A stretch of DNA of 64,000 bases from Clitopilus passeckerianus (Eukaryota; Basidiomycota; Agaricomycetes; Agaricales; Entolomataceae). Every line of letters starts with the position of its first letter. Within the stretch, counting starts at the first letter, position 1. Location of the stretch: positions 62,001-126,000 of the forward strand of contig CALYLX010000083.1 in the NCBI GenBank assembly GCA_944990035.1, written 5' to 3'. Below the pieces are notes generated by a model that searched no databases, was not told the origin of the DNA, and was given only the letters and a program-made list of their open reading frames with translations. The position numbers and the translations under genes were made by a program. This document shows positions 53,330-64,000 of the stretch, in pieces.

Positions 53330-54574
53330 ATGGATGTGGCTTCGGAATTAACACTGGCATATGCCATCGGATTCATGCTTGCGGTATGGCATTTGTTTGC
53401 TCTCCATAGAAAATGTTGCTGACCTAAAAACTATCTACAGATTCTCTTGTATGGTCGGAGAACAATCATCTCCAACCCCTTCCCGTGCTGACACGAGTTA
53501 ACAAGGCGCTAATGCTTGCCTCTTTTTCGTAGCACTTTCTATTGTCTATCGACAAAACCGCCGCTACTCCATGGCAGCTTCACTCAAGGTGTGTGGCCAA
53601 AAAAGCGATGACGAATCGAACACATTCAAATCTCTACAGGTATTCTACGCGTTAAACGCCGCACTCTTTATGGGCACTACACTCTTTACAGGTGATACAA
53701 ATGTTGGACCTTCTCTTCGTAGTTCTCTAAGTCCTTGTCTAGGATTCACAATGTCCCAACTTGCGAAAGCATTTGCCACTAACCCAGATGGGCCGAGCGC
53801 TTTCTTGGGCATTACATCTGCTCGCTTTCACTGGGAGAACATGGCTACCCGTGTTCTAATAGTGTTTACGATGACAGTGTTCAACGGTCTCATGGTAAGC
53901 ATGTCCTTAGTGTGGTGGACGACTGCCTCAATTCCAGCAGGTCTATCGATGCTATGTCATTTGGATGGGTAACATTCGGGCAGTTATCGTACAAATACTG
54001 CTGGAGATCATGGTTATTGGTAATTACCTTCCGTTTCATCATCCGCGAAGCGTTCTTACCGACATGTCGTAGTCTGCTCTGCCGTCTCCTTCGTCTCTTT
54101 TGCTCGGCCGGACCTCATCCCACCCACCATTCTTCATCGCCTTGTCGAAATCATTGGACCTTTACATCTGACTCAAAACATCTTGAACACGAGTCTCATC
54201 GCCTTCCGTCTGTTCTGGCAACATCGCACTTCCAATGAGGCGGGCTTACAAAGATTGGGCCCATCCCTCGTGCAAACGGCTCGGATAATCATTGAAAGTG
54301 CTCTGATATACACCTTGTTACTGCTTTGCCTCATGATTGTCAACCTGAAGGGGATCATTTATGCGTACACTCTCCAGGAACTGATTGTTCCAGTGACTGG
54401 TGAGCCATTATAGCCACTATGGTCTAAAAACTTGTATCTGATAACGTACCACCAGGAATTGTCCTTAACTTGATCGTTGTTCGAGGATATCTTTTGCATT
54501 CAAAGATTAGCTCGGAAACGCCATCGAAGATCGTCCTTCGAGACTTACTCCCCCTCCCGAGTAACTCAACGTAA
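53330..54574 (+). CDS. Seven-segment integral membrane protein, mushroom family, 283 aa
   Basis: Eight exons: 53330-53383, 53441-53453, 53533-53588, 53640-53691, 53743-53894, 53941-54019, 54073-54399 and 54456-54574. Phases agree and the total is 852 bp. Hydrophobic segments are spaced as in seven-pass proteins: LTLAYAIGFMLAILLYALSI, ALNAALFMGTTLFTGF, RVLIVFTMTVFNGLMVYRC, AVIVQILLEIMVIVCSAVSF, a loop with HLTQNILNTSLIAFRLFW, ALIYTLLLLCLMIVNL and PVTGIVLNLIVVRGYLL. The YRCYVIW after segment 3 and GIVLNLIVVR before the tail are characteristic of a large family of uncharacterised mushroom membrane proteins. Ligand and role unknown. Exon 2 is only 13 bp. Confidence 0.82.
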
Positions 54575-54821
54575 CTGTATCTAATTTTGTGTTCTGTACC
54601 TGTAACCATAGTCGATAATTCCCGAACTAATTTACCGTACCTCAAGCCGCGAAGGCCGGCACAGTTGTCATCGTACGAGATATAACCGCAGAATACATAA
54701 CGGAGCCTTTGATCCCCCTGAACAACTCTACAAAGTTCATATAATCCTGGTTCTGATGGATGGTGGTTCCGCATTCACTCCAGTTCGTCCATCTCGATCG
54801 CCCTCGCCTCCAGGTACGCCG

Positions 54822-55854
54822 TCACCTCATCCACATCTCGCCTCTAGCCTCACCGAGGGCATTACGAACTTCGAGGTTGCCATGCAACTCCATGTCGCGT
54901 GTCTTCATATTGTAGAATGGCGGCGGATTTGTACGTCCGAGAGGACCTCCCATGACATGGTGACCACCGAGAGCAAAGCCACCACCACGGGCTCGAAGGT
55001 CGCGCTTGATGCTTGCCTACGTGATAAATATGAAGTATTTGTCAAGAAGCAGGCAAGTAAGACCAACCTTAGATCTGCTGTAGTGGAAACGAAGCAGAAG
55101 TTTAGATGAGATCAAGAAAGACTTGCAAGAATAGGGTAATAAAGGACTCACAGAGGCATCACTGTTCCGAGCCTTGGATGAACGACCGGTCCATGTCCCA
55201 AATGCAGTGGTCTAATGGGCTCTCCCCCTCGGAAGGAGAGACCAGGTGGGGTAACCAGACGCGCCAACAGGATGTCTTCTGAGATCTCATCTAGGTCTCG
55301 TGCGACTATCCTCCTATAAATCCACGAGTGAGACGAAGTAAAAGAAGAGTTCGAGCGGACATACTTGGAACGCGAAAGGCCAAGGCCAGCAGGATGCATG
55401 GGCACTCCCATCGTGGATGGTAAAAGCGCCCCGCTAGGAGGATGAAGTCCTTTTAGCAACGCCGAAGTAACCATACGCTGTTCTAGCCCTTCAAAATCTA
55501 TCGACCTCCTCTAAAGGAATGGTTAGAAAGCTTCAAAAAGATGAATCCGGCCGCTAACCTTTGGTCCAAGCCTAACAGTATATAATTGTTCGTCAAAATG
55601 GATGGTCAAATTAGTCGAGGATCGACTCACCGCGAAGTAGGATGACTCCCAGTCAGTAGGTTAGTATGAACGACAGGTCCATGTCCCATAGGAAGTAGTC
55701 GAGGTCTCCCATTAAAGCCACCCGGGCTGAAGGGTTTTATCGTGCGCTCAGCGATACTCTCGATCTCGGCACCGACAGTCGGCGCTCCTGCTACCGAGTG
55801 TACAGCGAATGCGAAAGCGGCAAGAGTTGTGAGTTGAAGCTTGGTGGAGACCAT
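54822..55854 (-). CDS. Secreted modular precursor with dibasic (Kex2-like) sites, 6 exons, 249 aa
   Basis: Exons on the minus strand: 55854-55631, 55571-55559 (13 bp), 55510-55365, 55313-55152, 55077-55068 (10 bp) and 55016-54822. The frame is kept only if both micro-exons are used (total 750 bp). A signal peptide (MVSTKLQLTTLAAFAFAVHS, cut near VAG-AP) is followed by four Gly/Pro/His-rich modules. These share a charged lead (AERTIK, RDLDEISED, KRDLRARGG) and a core such as LPMGHGPVVH, STMGVPMHPAGLG, LHLGHGPVVHPRLG or GGHHVMGGPLG. The modules meet at LGPK-RRS, SRSK-RIV and LRSK-ASIKRDL, all at exon junctions, so Kex2-type cleavage could release several peptides. This is the layout of fungal Kex2-processed repeat proteins and of some RiPP precursors. 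No tailoring enzyme is adjacent, so the products are unknown. It could also be a structural wall protein. Confidence 0.7.
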
Positions 55855-55975
55855 GTTCGTTTAGGTGAAGGTATTTTTGGTGAATTCGTTCGACGAGATT
55901 GGTGTCGGCGGCAAATTGGGTTGGATGAGTTTAGTAGAGTGAGACCAGCTGAGGAACAGAGGACGGCGAGGAGGG

Positions 55976-55986
55976 TGTATTTATAG
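55976..55986 (-). promoter_or_regulatory. TATA box of the modular precursor gene
   Basis: CTATAAATACA on the minus strand, about 125 bp upstream of the ATG at 55854, in a good position for a short leader. Confidence 0.5.
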
Positions 55987-55989
55987 TGT

Positions 55990-57357
55990 TCTCCGTCGTC
56001 TGACTGAGCCATCTATGGGGGAGGTTGTAACATCCACGGAAGATCGTAGTGTCCACAACTGATCTATGTCGACTGGGTCCGCCAGGCGTCGTAAAGGTAG
56101 CGTATATGGCATCCTAGGCAAGGATACAAGTTACGAGTCCGTTTGCCAACAGCACTAATCTCAAGAACAAGGTATCTAGGTGGCGGCGAGACCGGTTGAT
56201 CGTGGTCAGCGGACGTAGATGATAGTGAGGTTCATCGCCTTGATGACATGGAGACGCGGATCGAACATAGTTTAGCTGGGAGCCGGTCCACGAATTTTAT
56301 TTCTAATATTTGCGTTCCAGAAGCAAGCCACAAAACCAGCAGCGCTGGAGGCCTGCTTTGCGGACGGCCCAGGTAAACTTTGAAGTTGAGGTGATTGTTC
56401 AAAGACAGTGACATCGTAGGAACACCGACAGAAGCTATGTATGCCGATTTACCGGGTGCCAGGAATGGTGCTATGGTCTCACGGGTATTTTGACCTCCGC
56501 TTGAAATACCACTGGCAACGTCCGAAGAAGATTGACGAAACCTCATGAGCTCAAACTTGAAAGAAGGCCAACTTTTTGGTTGCGAAAGGGCGGAAATTCA
56601 ATGCTCTATTAACGCCTCCTTTACGTTCCTGCGTTTATTACCTACCAACAGTCGAATCTCAGCTACGTGAGGGGTTTACCACTTGCATTTCAAAGATCGA
56701 GTCAATCGCGAGGTCTACCATCCAGACATGAGGAGAGAGACAACACCTTGGGCCAGCAGAACGACGGAAAAATCGAGGCATGCCCCGGCTCTAATCTCAA
56801 CACGACATCCCTAATCCACCACCTTCAGTGGATCCTTTCCCAAGAGCTGCAACAACCCGCCTTCAGGGAAGACCTTATTAGAGGCCTATATGCTAAGTAG
56901 TATATGGCTCATTGTCTAGTTTCGATATATAGCCACCTTACTCTGCTAGCTCTGAAAGAACACCGGCACCGCTCCTTGGGTTCGACTCCCGGCGGGGGTG
57001 TCATAAAATTCTACCCGAACTGTGGTCAATTTTTGTTCAACGAGAGAGAAAGTCGACACATACCTTTAGAATCCTGTTTGCCAGAAGTCACTCGTGAAAC
57101 CTTTGACAATGACAGCCGCCGAGGACGTCATCCTATACTCGCCGCCGGCCTCCTTCCAATCGAGTATAAAACGCCGCAGGATCTTCGCCTCCCGAGTTCC
57201 TTAGATCTTCCTTCAATCACCACCCGCAGACTCACTCAAGCACGTTCCTTAAGGCGATCCCACCGACTTGCATTCTTTTGATAAACACGTTCTTTATTCA
57301 CTCGAACTACAACCTACGTCGAACATCTGTTGGTCTACATTGTGAAATCCCGCCGAG
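55990..57357. other. Intergenic region between divergent secreted-protein genes
   Basis: Frames at 56232-56546 (minus) and 56667-57281 (plus) show no family features. A B-box-like GGGTTCGACTCCC near 56978 lacks a matching acceptor arm. The right end is the promoter of the gene at 57358. Confidence 0.4.
57165..57171 (+). promoter_or_regulatory. TATA box of the secreted protein at 57358
   Basis: TATAAAA about 190 bp upstream of the ATG, followed by a pyrimidine-rich leader with several TTCCTT/TCTT runs. Confidence 0.45.
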
Positions 57358-58011
57358 ATGAATATCCTTCTACCCTCCCTTGCCGTACCCGCATTCATAA
57401 TCTCACTCCTCCCAGCGATCACGTTCTCCCTCCCGACTACTTTGGCTCCCACCGCGCAAGGCGGTTTTGGCGGTGGCGATATCAATATTCCCAAGATCGT
57501 GATCCTGGATATTCTTGTCATTGAAGGCCCGAAGATGAAATCGGACGACCCACCCGTGTTCACTCCTTGCTCCATGAAATCGTCTACGTCTCCAGGTGCT
57601 TCGAGGCTGACGCCAATTGGTCCGATCAGGTTCACGCCTTTGAATAAAGTCGGTGTTAGAGCTGTCGATATTCCACTGGGTGAGGGGAAGGTACGAGTTT
57701 GGAAGAGGCAGAACAACGCCGACGGGAAGTCCTCCCCGAGTTCCGCTTCAAACACTCGGGAGAAGAAGCCCACCACCAACAACGACGAAGTCACATCCAA
57801 GATCTTTGGTACGGATGGGGCGACCTCCTCTGCTCCAGGACCAGTGAAGGACACCGTTGGTTCCACGACAGATGGCGTACCCAAGACGGTCAAGGGCGCG
57901 GCTGGAGGCGGAACTTTGGGGACGGGTGTTCGAGTACCAAATGAGATTATTGGGAGGGTGAAGGTTCCGAAAGGCGTTTTGAGGAGGGCATATCCCGGGA
58001 TGGAGTGCTAG
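57358..58011 (+). CDS. Secreted protein, single exon, 217 aa, unknown
   Basis: The ATG at 57358 starts a signal peptide (LLPSLAVPAFIISLLPAITF, cut near FSL-PT). A short segment IPKIVILDILVIEGPK is followed by a Thr/Ser/Pro-rich middle, one KR site (VWKRQNN), a Gly/Thr-rich stretch that is probably disordered and glycosylated, and the end KGVLRRAYPGMEC. Only two cysteines, so it is not a classic disulfide-rich effector. It is divergent from the modular precursor gene. Both begin with a good TATA box and signal peptide, which fits regulated secretion, but no family is recognised. Confidence 0.65.
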   Translation: MNILLPSLAVPAFIISLLPAITFSLPTTLAPTAQGGFGGGDINIPKIVILDILVIEGPKMKSDDPPVFTPCSMKSSTSPGASRLTPIGPIRFTPLNKVGVRAVDIPLGEGKVRVWKRQNNADGKSSPSSASNTREKKPTTNNDEVTSKIFGTDGATSSAPGPVKDTVGSTTDGVPKTVKGAAGGGTLGTGVRVPNEIIGRVKVPKGVLRRAYPGMEC

Positions 58012-58094
58012 TTCTTGGGGTTCGTTCGTCGGCTAGCCTCGTATTTAAGCGTAGTAGTCATTTCTGTAGTTTATGGTTGTATATATGGCGGAAT

Positions 58095-58451
58095 TTAATG
58101 GCCCTGTAATATTCTATGCGAGATGAAGCTTTGAGGCTTTTGAGGTCGAGGTGAGTAGACTGTAGGACGGCCTTTCGTGGTGAGGTGATGCCCGTCTCGG
58201 AGGTACACGTCGGATATCGGAGTTTGCTCTTTCTCTTTTCCGTCATATCTCTCTCTGATGACGATTGAAATCTGGGAGAATAGAGAGCCTACACCAATAA
58301 ATACGTCATTGGAAGGTGTGTATGTCGAACGGGATGGGTGGTTTGCATGGGTTTTGACGCTGACGTAGACATGAAATCTGAAACATTTAACATTCGGAGG
58401 GATGGGTGACCTTATTAGCTGGCCTTCGGTATGTCTTATCTTTCTGGTCAT
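58095..58451 (-). repeat. Degenerate paralogous segment related to 43.3-43.6 kb
   Basis: The minus strand here shares CTCCGATATCCGAC and the protein-level phrase PISDVYLRDGHH (PISDRYFRVKHL at 43.5 kb), as well as a GTC(A)ACGTCAGCGTC word further upstream. It is more likely a relic of the same gene family than an active gene. Confidence 0.4.
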
Positions 58452-58489
58452 TTACCGGTGGGCTTGTGCTGACACGGGTTTGTTCCAGC

Positions 58490-59004
58490 ATGGCCATGCC
58501 TCGCCGGTCAACGTCGAACTACAGTTGTTCTTCTCCGTCGGAGACCCGTTACACTCCGCATCCGAAAGCACCAGCGGCCACTACTGAAGATCCCTACTTT
58601 GGTATATTCGGATGGTATGTTCACGGACCTCGTTTGCTCGTCGTCGCGTGATGCTGACCTTGGGTTTGACCAGGCATTCCCTTTCTTTCACATTTTGCCC
58701 GGCCTGGTCTCAACACTCACGCAGTGATGGCTCGACTCTGCCGTGGGTATGTCCGTCATGTATGACCATGCTAATGGGCGAGTTCTGACGTTATTTTGAC
58801 TAGATATACACCAACAACCCGTCGAGCAGCAGCCATGGGTGCCAAATTCATGACCATATCAAACATCACCAACGTAGGGTCGCCCATCCTGATAGCCTGT
58901 GGGGGACTGTAAAAGATTCAGCTGCCCATGTTCATGCAACGACCACTCGCCTCTTGATAACTATCGTCATCATAAACCGAACTCGAGCCTGCAGTCGCCA
59001 CTGA
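58490..59004 (+). CDS. Possible small spliced gene, unknown (tentative)
   Basis: An AG acceptor after a CTGAC branch site (58461-58488) precedes ATG 58490. Three exons can be joined through GTATG...AG introns (58618-58673 and 58747-58805) to a TGA at 59002-59004, giving Ser/His-rich sequence without recognised features. The splice signals look real, but the protein does not help, and related segments at 37 and 43 kb are decayed. Confidence 0.3.
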
Positions 59005-61559
59005 ATCCTGAGCCATCGTACCCAAGATTTGCTTCTCCCTTACCTACCAGTCATCCACTCCTCGTTCCCCTATTGCTGCCGCCCTGTGCATTTCTGGTTA
59101 TCCCCAACCTGGCGATCGCGCTTGCGTGGAGCCTGTAACCCTAAGGTTGCCCTCGTTTCGGTCCTAGGAGAGAGGCTGACGAGTTTCCCATGGGGTTGGG
59201 CGATAAGCGTGGACTGTGGGACAAGGAAATGAAAGAAGATATGGAAGGAGACGAAGAAACAATGTCCAGAAGGAGGAAGGAGGAGCTACCGGTTACTCAA
59301 CGTCGACATCCACCACCCCTCCCGGCAACTTGGCATTTCACTATCGTCACCTATGGCTGTCGGCGACGAATACTAATCACCCCTCCTGGATGTCGGGTAT
59401 GTCAGAGATGCTACGCACGGATGAAGAGAGGACGGTGGAGAAGGCGAGGGAGGGAGGAGATGAAGGAGGACGAGGATGAGGGAAGACGAGGAAGACGAGG
59501 AGTCGGCTCTTGAGCGACGTCGTCAACCGTGATTACCATTCGTCGGACCCTCTCCAGCCAGCGGGGTAGAAGAGCTCTACTATGCCCCCCACCTTGGGCA
59601 GCTCTGCCGGTGATGCGTACTCCCCCCAGGATGTTCACCACCAACAGTTTCCAGCAACCCACCGCGGTACCTGGTCTGACATCTCTACTACGTTTTCACG
59701 CGGCGGTGGCGGCGGCCCCTGATGAGATACTCACCCTCGACTGGTCATCGCCACTGGGCACAACCCTTTTAGACATAAGCCTACTCCAATCCTTCGCCTC
59801 GACCGTACCTATTATCCGTCTCTGAGAAACAGCAGCAGCCCCTGCTGCCCCTATTCATCCTGATCCTCCTGAATATTTTCCTGTAATCACATTATCGCCA
59901 ACAGCCCACCTCCCCAGACCGCGATTGAAACCATCGCCCTTTCTACGTTTTCCGACGAAGCTGTGGCCACTTCCCATCCCCACCTCTCGTTACGCACTGG
60001 TGCACCGCTGCCGTAGCCTGACATGCACCAACCTACAGTTAGCACGAAGGATGCAGCAGAGAAGACGACGAGGCATTATCATGCTAAACCTCGACCTCCT
60101 GCCCCCCTCTTTCATCGGGGTCACATCTACCACCGTCACCTTCTGCAAATGACGAGATTCTCTCGACCTTTAGCCGCCGACGTACTTTTCGGAGAGTCGA
60201 AACCTGTCGTACCCCAGTCGTGTTATCCTAAAAGCCAAGCGAGCCCGCGGCAAGTTCTCCCGACATAGGCTAGAAGCCGTATGACGTCGGTGGCAGGCCG
60301 TCATCGTATACTGTCGTCATATTCAAGGCCTTCTGGCCCCCCAAACAAGGGTGCTACCGGTGCTACCACCAGCGGCAATCACATCCCCAGTCTTACTCGA
60401 GCTCTACGAGGGAGCAACATTGGCATTGGCGGCCCATGACGCTCGAACCTGATTGTAACCCCCTACACATCACGAGGCGGTCCCGGTCGGGTTGATCTTG
60501 TCAGGAACGTTGAGTCGCTGAGCTTTGGGATTTCGGGGTGACAAGAAGCAATGGCAGGAGGGATGGCACTCAGTGCGAGACGGGCTTTTTGCTTGTTTGT
60601 CCCATCATGGTTTACGCTGGTAAGGGAGGACCATTTGATCGTCGCGCGACGGGTTCGGGTTTGGTACGGAGACTTGATGTGTATCTTAACTTTGCAGATC
60701 GAATATATGGATGCTTTTTCGATCACTGGTCTTGATGGGGTTCAAAAAGAGGAAATATGGGGCGCCTTTGGTGAAGTGAGTTCAACTATTCGTGGACAGA
60801 GTGCTATTTGCGTTCGCCTCCCAGTAGCGTCACTAAATGAGCTCTTCGTGTTTCTGTTTCTTTTCTTTGTAATTTATTAACAAGGTCGTCTTGAATCCGA
60901 CATACCCTAACGTCTGATATATTCTTGGCGTCAAATTGACGACCAATATGCGCCGATGTTCACGCACACGACTTGGCCTCATGCTCATTATACACGCAAA
61001 TTCACGATCCCCCCTGTCTCCCGCAAATTAAAAGATCACCGCCGACAGGACGGCGGACTACAGCTGGATCAGATATGAAATGAGATTCAGGCGCCCAGTA
61101 ATCGTGTTTGGACTGATCGACGTCACGGATCTTTGTTTAACACCGACTCTCGCTACGATCTGGACATATATCTCCGCCGATGCAACCATATTGTCAAGAA
61201 CCTCCCACTTCTAAAGGCTGCAGTCGAATATATTAGTAGGTGTGACCTGCCAACTGACGTAATTTTAATCAACCACTGGAAGAACGTTGTCCTTGCAACT
61301 GCCATTCCTAGCTCAAATTCATGGTCACTATGAAGCCGCGCATGACATAAACACTCGGATAACCGTCGTCAATCTCGAGTCTAACGGATAAGTGCTGATT
61401 GGGTGAGGCTCATCGCCAAATTAAGGGCCACGTATGAACGCCGCTTATTCAAAAGATATAAGACCATACTTGGAGGGAGGCGACGCAATGCCAGCCACCG
61501 ACACGCATCATCCGACCAGTTCTCTTTTGCCCTAAAGAGTCCCTCCAAGCCTCATAAGT
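59005..61559. other. Region without a supported gene
   Basis: GC-rich in its first half, with purine-rich runs near 59220-59280 and 59405-59500 and many chance frames. No family, repeat or RNA recognised. A weak TATA-like AGATATAAG near 61455 precedes the membrane-protein gene. Confidence 0.4.
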
Positions 61560-63246
61560 ATGTCAGAAAGTGAGGCTGTATACGGCTGGACGATAGGCAT
61601 GTATATTCGATTTCACCCTAAGACTCAGGTGTAAACATTTCTGTAGGAGCTGTGCTCATCGGGATCTTTGGTATGTTACCCAAGGCGACTGAATTGAGTT
61701 GTTGACCAGAACTTGGTGGTTCATTCCAGTGAATACCTTTTTTTTCGGCATTACTTCGTATCAATTCGCAGCCTATTATAGCACAGGTGCGTCACATCTC
61801 AAGCGAAAGGCTATTTCTGAATTAATCGTACATCCTAGAATTTCGTGATCCGCCGTGGATAAGGTACGACTCTGGGTGACATTAGTCAAAATTCACCTTT
61901 AATGGCGTCCTTCGTTTAGAGCCGTCGTCCTCAGCTTACTTTTAATCGATATCTTTCACTCCTGCGAGTAAGTACAATGGTCTAATCGATTTCAAGTTCT
62001 CTAACAACACTTTATTAGGATGCTGTATATCCCCTGGTATCTCTTGTACGCCATGTCCATCGTCGCGATCGTTTCGTGTTGTAATTTGGCCCTCTTCACA
62101 GTGTCGAAAACTATGATAAACCACAGAATCTCGGGAGTATGGTTCATCCCTATCTTTTGCAGATAGTCGCACTAACCCATTCCTCCCAGCTCCAATCTGG
62201 CAATTCGTCATCACGCCAACATTGGATTCTCTGGCTGCTGGAATCACGCAGTCGTTTCTTATATGCAGGTGAATGTTTTCCTTCTAGTACTTCGATTGAA
62301 TCTCATGGCGGTCTCGTCATTGCCTAGGATCTTACAGCTCACCAAGAACCGCAACGTCTGTATCTTCCTATCGTTTTTAACTCTCGCCAACTCTGGTCTT
62401 GGGTTCTCGGTTGGAGTGGTGTGAGTATCTTCTATTTCTCGCCTATGTCAGAGCTGAAGCTGTCGTATGATAACAGTGCGCTTAGTCTGACATCGTGAGC
62501 CCTTTTTCATGACGAAATGTACACTGCTCACGGTATAACTCAACTGCAGGATCGGGAATGCCTCTTCGATTGGATACGTTACGATTCCTTGGCTGGCAAC
62601 TCAAGCTCTCACCGATATCCTCATCTCAGGTCCGTAGGTCGCTTCCCAACTTCGATGTCTTCTCACCTCAAACCCAGGGATCTTGTGTTGGAGGCTCCTC
62701 CGATCCCGTACTGGAAACCGTCGGACTGACCAAGCACTCAAGGTGCTCTTACGGAAAAGTATTCAAACTGGGATACCCGCCGCAATACTCGCTCTAGCCA
62801 TATTGTTCACTTACGGTAAGTCTTCTCGATTCAGTTCCGGATTTCTTCTTTATTATTGCTCGTCGCTCTGTAGTTGTATGCGGCACAGAGGGCAACAGTA
62901 TGTTCGCCGCCCTCACGTTTCCCCATGGTAGGATATATACTCTGGTGAGCGTTCTGACTATAATTACATGCCTGTAGCTAAATATGCAACTAGACGCTCA
63001 TGGATACCCTCCTTGTGCGGACGTCGCTCCGGAAGGAGATCAAGGACACAGAAGCCTCCCAAATTGTATGTCACACAAACATTAGACAAACGGTGCCTAA
63101 TTCAAACCAATTTCTAGCTTCGCAATTTCCGTCACAGGTTAGCAGACACCCGAGGCGAAGATGACCAGATACAGGCGGAGCTAATTGAGTTGCCCCTGGT
63201 TCGGGCCTACTCAGCCAGCGCTTTCAAGGACCACAACGAATCTTAA
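61560..63246 (+). CDS. Seven-segment membrane protein, DUF6534-type, about 320 aa
   Basis: At least a dozen short exons with GT-AG junctions read AVLIGIFVNTFFFGITSYQF, WIRAVVLSLLLIDIFHSC, MLYIPWYLLYAMSIVAIVSC, PIWQFVITPTLDSLAAGI, CIFLSFLTLANSGLGFSVGV, IPWLATQALTDILISGILCW, then a Lys/Arg loop, GIPAAILALAILFTYVV and the signature FPHGRIYTLTLMDTLLVRT with a hydrophilic tail ending at TAA 63244-63246. This is the layout of DUF6534 proteins, which are abundant in mushrooms and of unknown function. The first exon is uncertain: ATG 61560 needs a 76-bp intron starting GTGAGG. It is from the same broad class as the gene at 53330-54574. Confidence 0.8.
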
Positions 63247-63922
63247 TCCCATCCCAGCGTTTCTCGATGACTTATTCTATGAGGTTTTCCTTTGGTGTTT
63301 CCGATATCTAAACTGGGCCACTTGTATAAATAGACTTTTCCCACCGAATTCTCATCTAATTTCCGGACGAGCTGTACGGCCTGGTCAGATTCTAGCGTGT
63401 CCTGTAGAGTTGTCCGACAATTTTCGGCCGGTTTTGCGGTCGACTGGGAAGTTTTAGTGAAGAAATGGAGGGAGCTCCCCCGTTACATGGTGCGTGCAGA
63501 AAGAGATGAGAAGACGGTTTCCGACCTGTTGGAAGCGAAAAGGTCCATGCTCGGATCATCGTTTTCCTCAAAAGGTTGACAGGCAGCATGTTAAGCCATG
63601 AGGCATCTATGTCAATCATCGGAATCCCTAACCCAACCCACAATCTGGTGTTCAACGATCAACCCCAGCCATCAGAGTTACGAAAAAGCATTGTAGCTCA
63701 ACGGTCAAGACGTCTCAAAACCACAGGGATCTACAATGGTTCCAAGTATAAAGGCTGCTCGATCTTATTTTCAATGCATTACTGCATCCTTTCGGAGAGA
63801 AAACACTGGGGGTAGAGCAACCTTGGGCCTAACAGCCTACGACTTTAGGGTGGGCACGATGAAGATCAAATCGATCTCACCCAAAGCACTCCCAAAGGGC
63901 CCGTTGTAACTTGATCCGATAC
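63247..63922. other. Short intergenic region with a tRNA-like relic
   Basis: TGTAGCTCAACGGTCAAGAC near 63690 resembles a tRNA A box, and TGGTTCCAAG about 50 bp later resembles a degenerate B box, but the arms do not pair. No gene was seen. The promoter of the next F-box gene must lie here. Confidence 0.35.
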
Positions 63923-64000
63923 ATGACGGAACTAGCCTCTGATTACAGCTTCCAATCTCTTCCATTCGAGCTCATCGAGGAGATCGGCCAAAAGGGAGAT
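63923..64000 (+). CDS. F-box protein, start only (cut by window edge)
   Basis: The ATG at 63923 opens a frame reading MTELASDYSFQSLPFELIEE, continuing as IGQKGD. LPFELIEEI is the usual beginning of an F-box (LPxELxxxI), which binds Skp1 in SCF ubiquitin ligases. Only 26 codons are in the window. Confidence 0.55.
   Translation, partial: MTELASDYSFQSLPFELIEEIGQKGD

Noticed and set aside
56925..57002. tRNA-like 3' half with TTGGG-TTCGACT-CCCGG
   Set aside because: T arm pairs with wobbles, but no 5' acceptor complementary to CGGGGGT and no anticodon arm.
63685..63760. tRNA-like GTAGCTCAACGGTCAAGAC
   Set aside because: A box fits, but anticodon and T arms do not fold. At most a relic or mitochondrial tRNA-like insert.
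1..64000. CRISPR arrays, bacterial operons, rRNA
   Set aside because: No regularly spaced repeats, no Shine-Dalgarno-led gene strings and no rRNA-like sequence were seen; the window is eukaryotic.

Overview
This window looks like nuclear DNA of a mushroom-forming basidiomycete (Agaricomycetes). Gene models carry many GT-AG introns of about 40-75 bp with CTGAC-type branch sites. The families are ones expanded in that class: multi-spanning membrane proteins of the DUF6534 type, F-box/LRR-like proteins, a NACHT NTPase, a Rds1-like ferritin-fold secreted protein, a fungal cytochrome P450, and a Helitron with a PIF1-type helicase. I know of no bacterial or organellar block here. Coordinates of spliced genes are outer limits; exons were inferred by reading splice sites, frames and lengths by eye.

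Layout. 1-1498 is the 5' end of a Ty3/gypsy chromovirus-like LTR retrotransposon on the minus strand, cut by the window edge. 1653-7440 holds three spliced genes (a nucleotidyltransferase-fold-like protein and two unrecognised proteins) and 7611-8379 an F-box/LRR-like gene broken at its 5' end. 8380-15007 is a second, near-identical retroelement in the opposite orientation. Its LTR and leader carry a Tf1-like self-primer. It has a gag-pol frame, a frameshifted chromodomain tail and an extra 3' ORF, but only the last 52 bp of its 3' LTR. 15008-15341 is a gene remnant that may be a paralogue of the gene at 5666-7440. About 15.8-23.03 kb is a Helitron whose single 2314-residue protein joins Rep, helicase and a protease-like C-terminus. 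23.07-27.04 kb holds a P450 and a Rds1-like secreted protein, both on the minus strand.

28-40 kb is ordinary gene territory: F-box-like, trypsin-like GDSG protein, broken NACHT gene, small secreted protein, His/Asp/Lys-rich secreted protein. 40-51 kb is gene-poor and contains degenerate paralogous segments related to stretches near 37 kb and 58 kb, a strong 41-nt hairpin, a decayed F-box/LRR gene and a possible gene at 49.4-50.2 kb. 51-52.3 kb contains an HMG-CoA reductase fragment next to a decayed F-box-like gene. 53.3-63.2 kb holds two seven-segment membrane proteins and two secreted proteins. One of the secreted proteins (54822-55854) is a modular precursor whose dibasic sites fall at exon junctions and whose frame depends on two micro-exons. 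I consider it the most interesting gene in the window. The right edge starts another F-box gene.

No operon logic applies. The shared themes are mobile-element traffic (two retroelements, one Helitron, gene fragments) and secreted or membrane proteins typical of fungal accessory regions.
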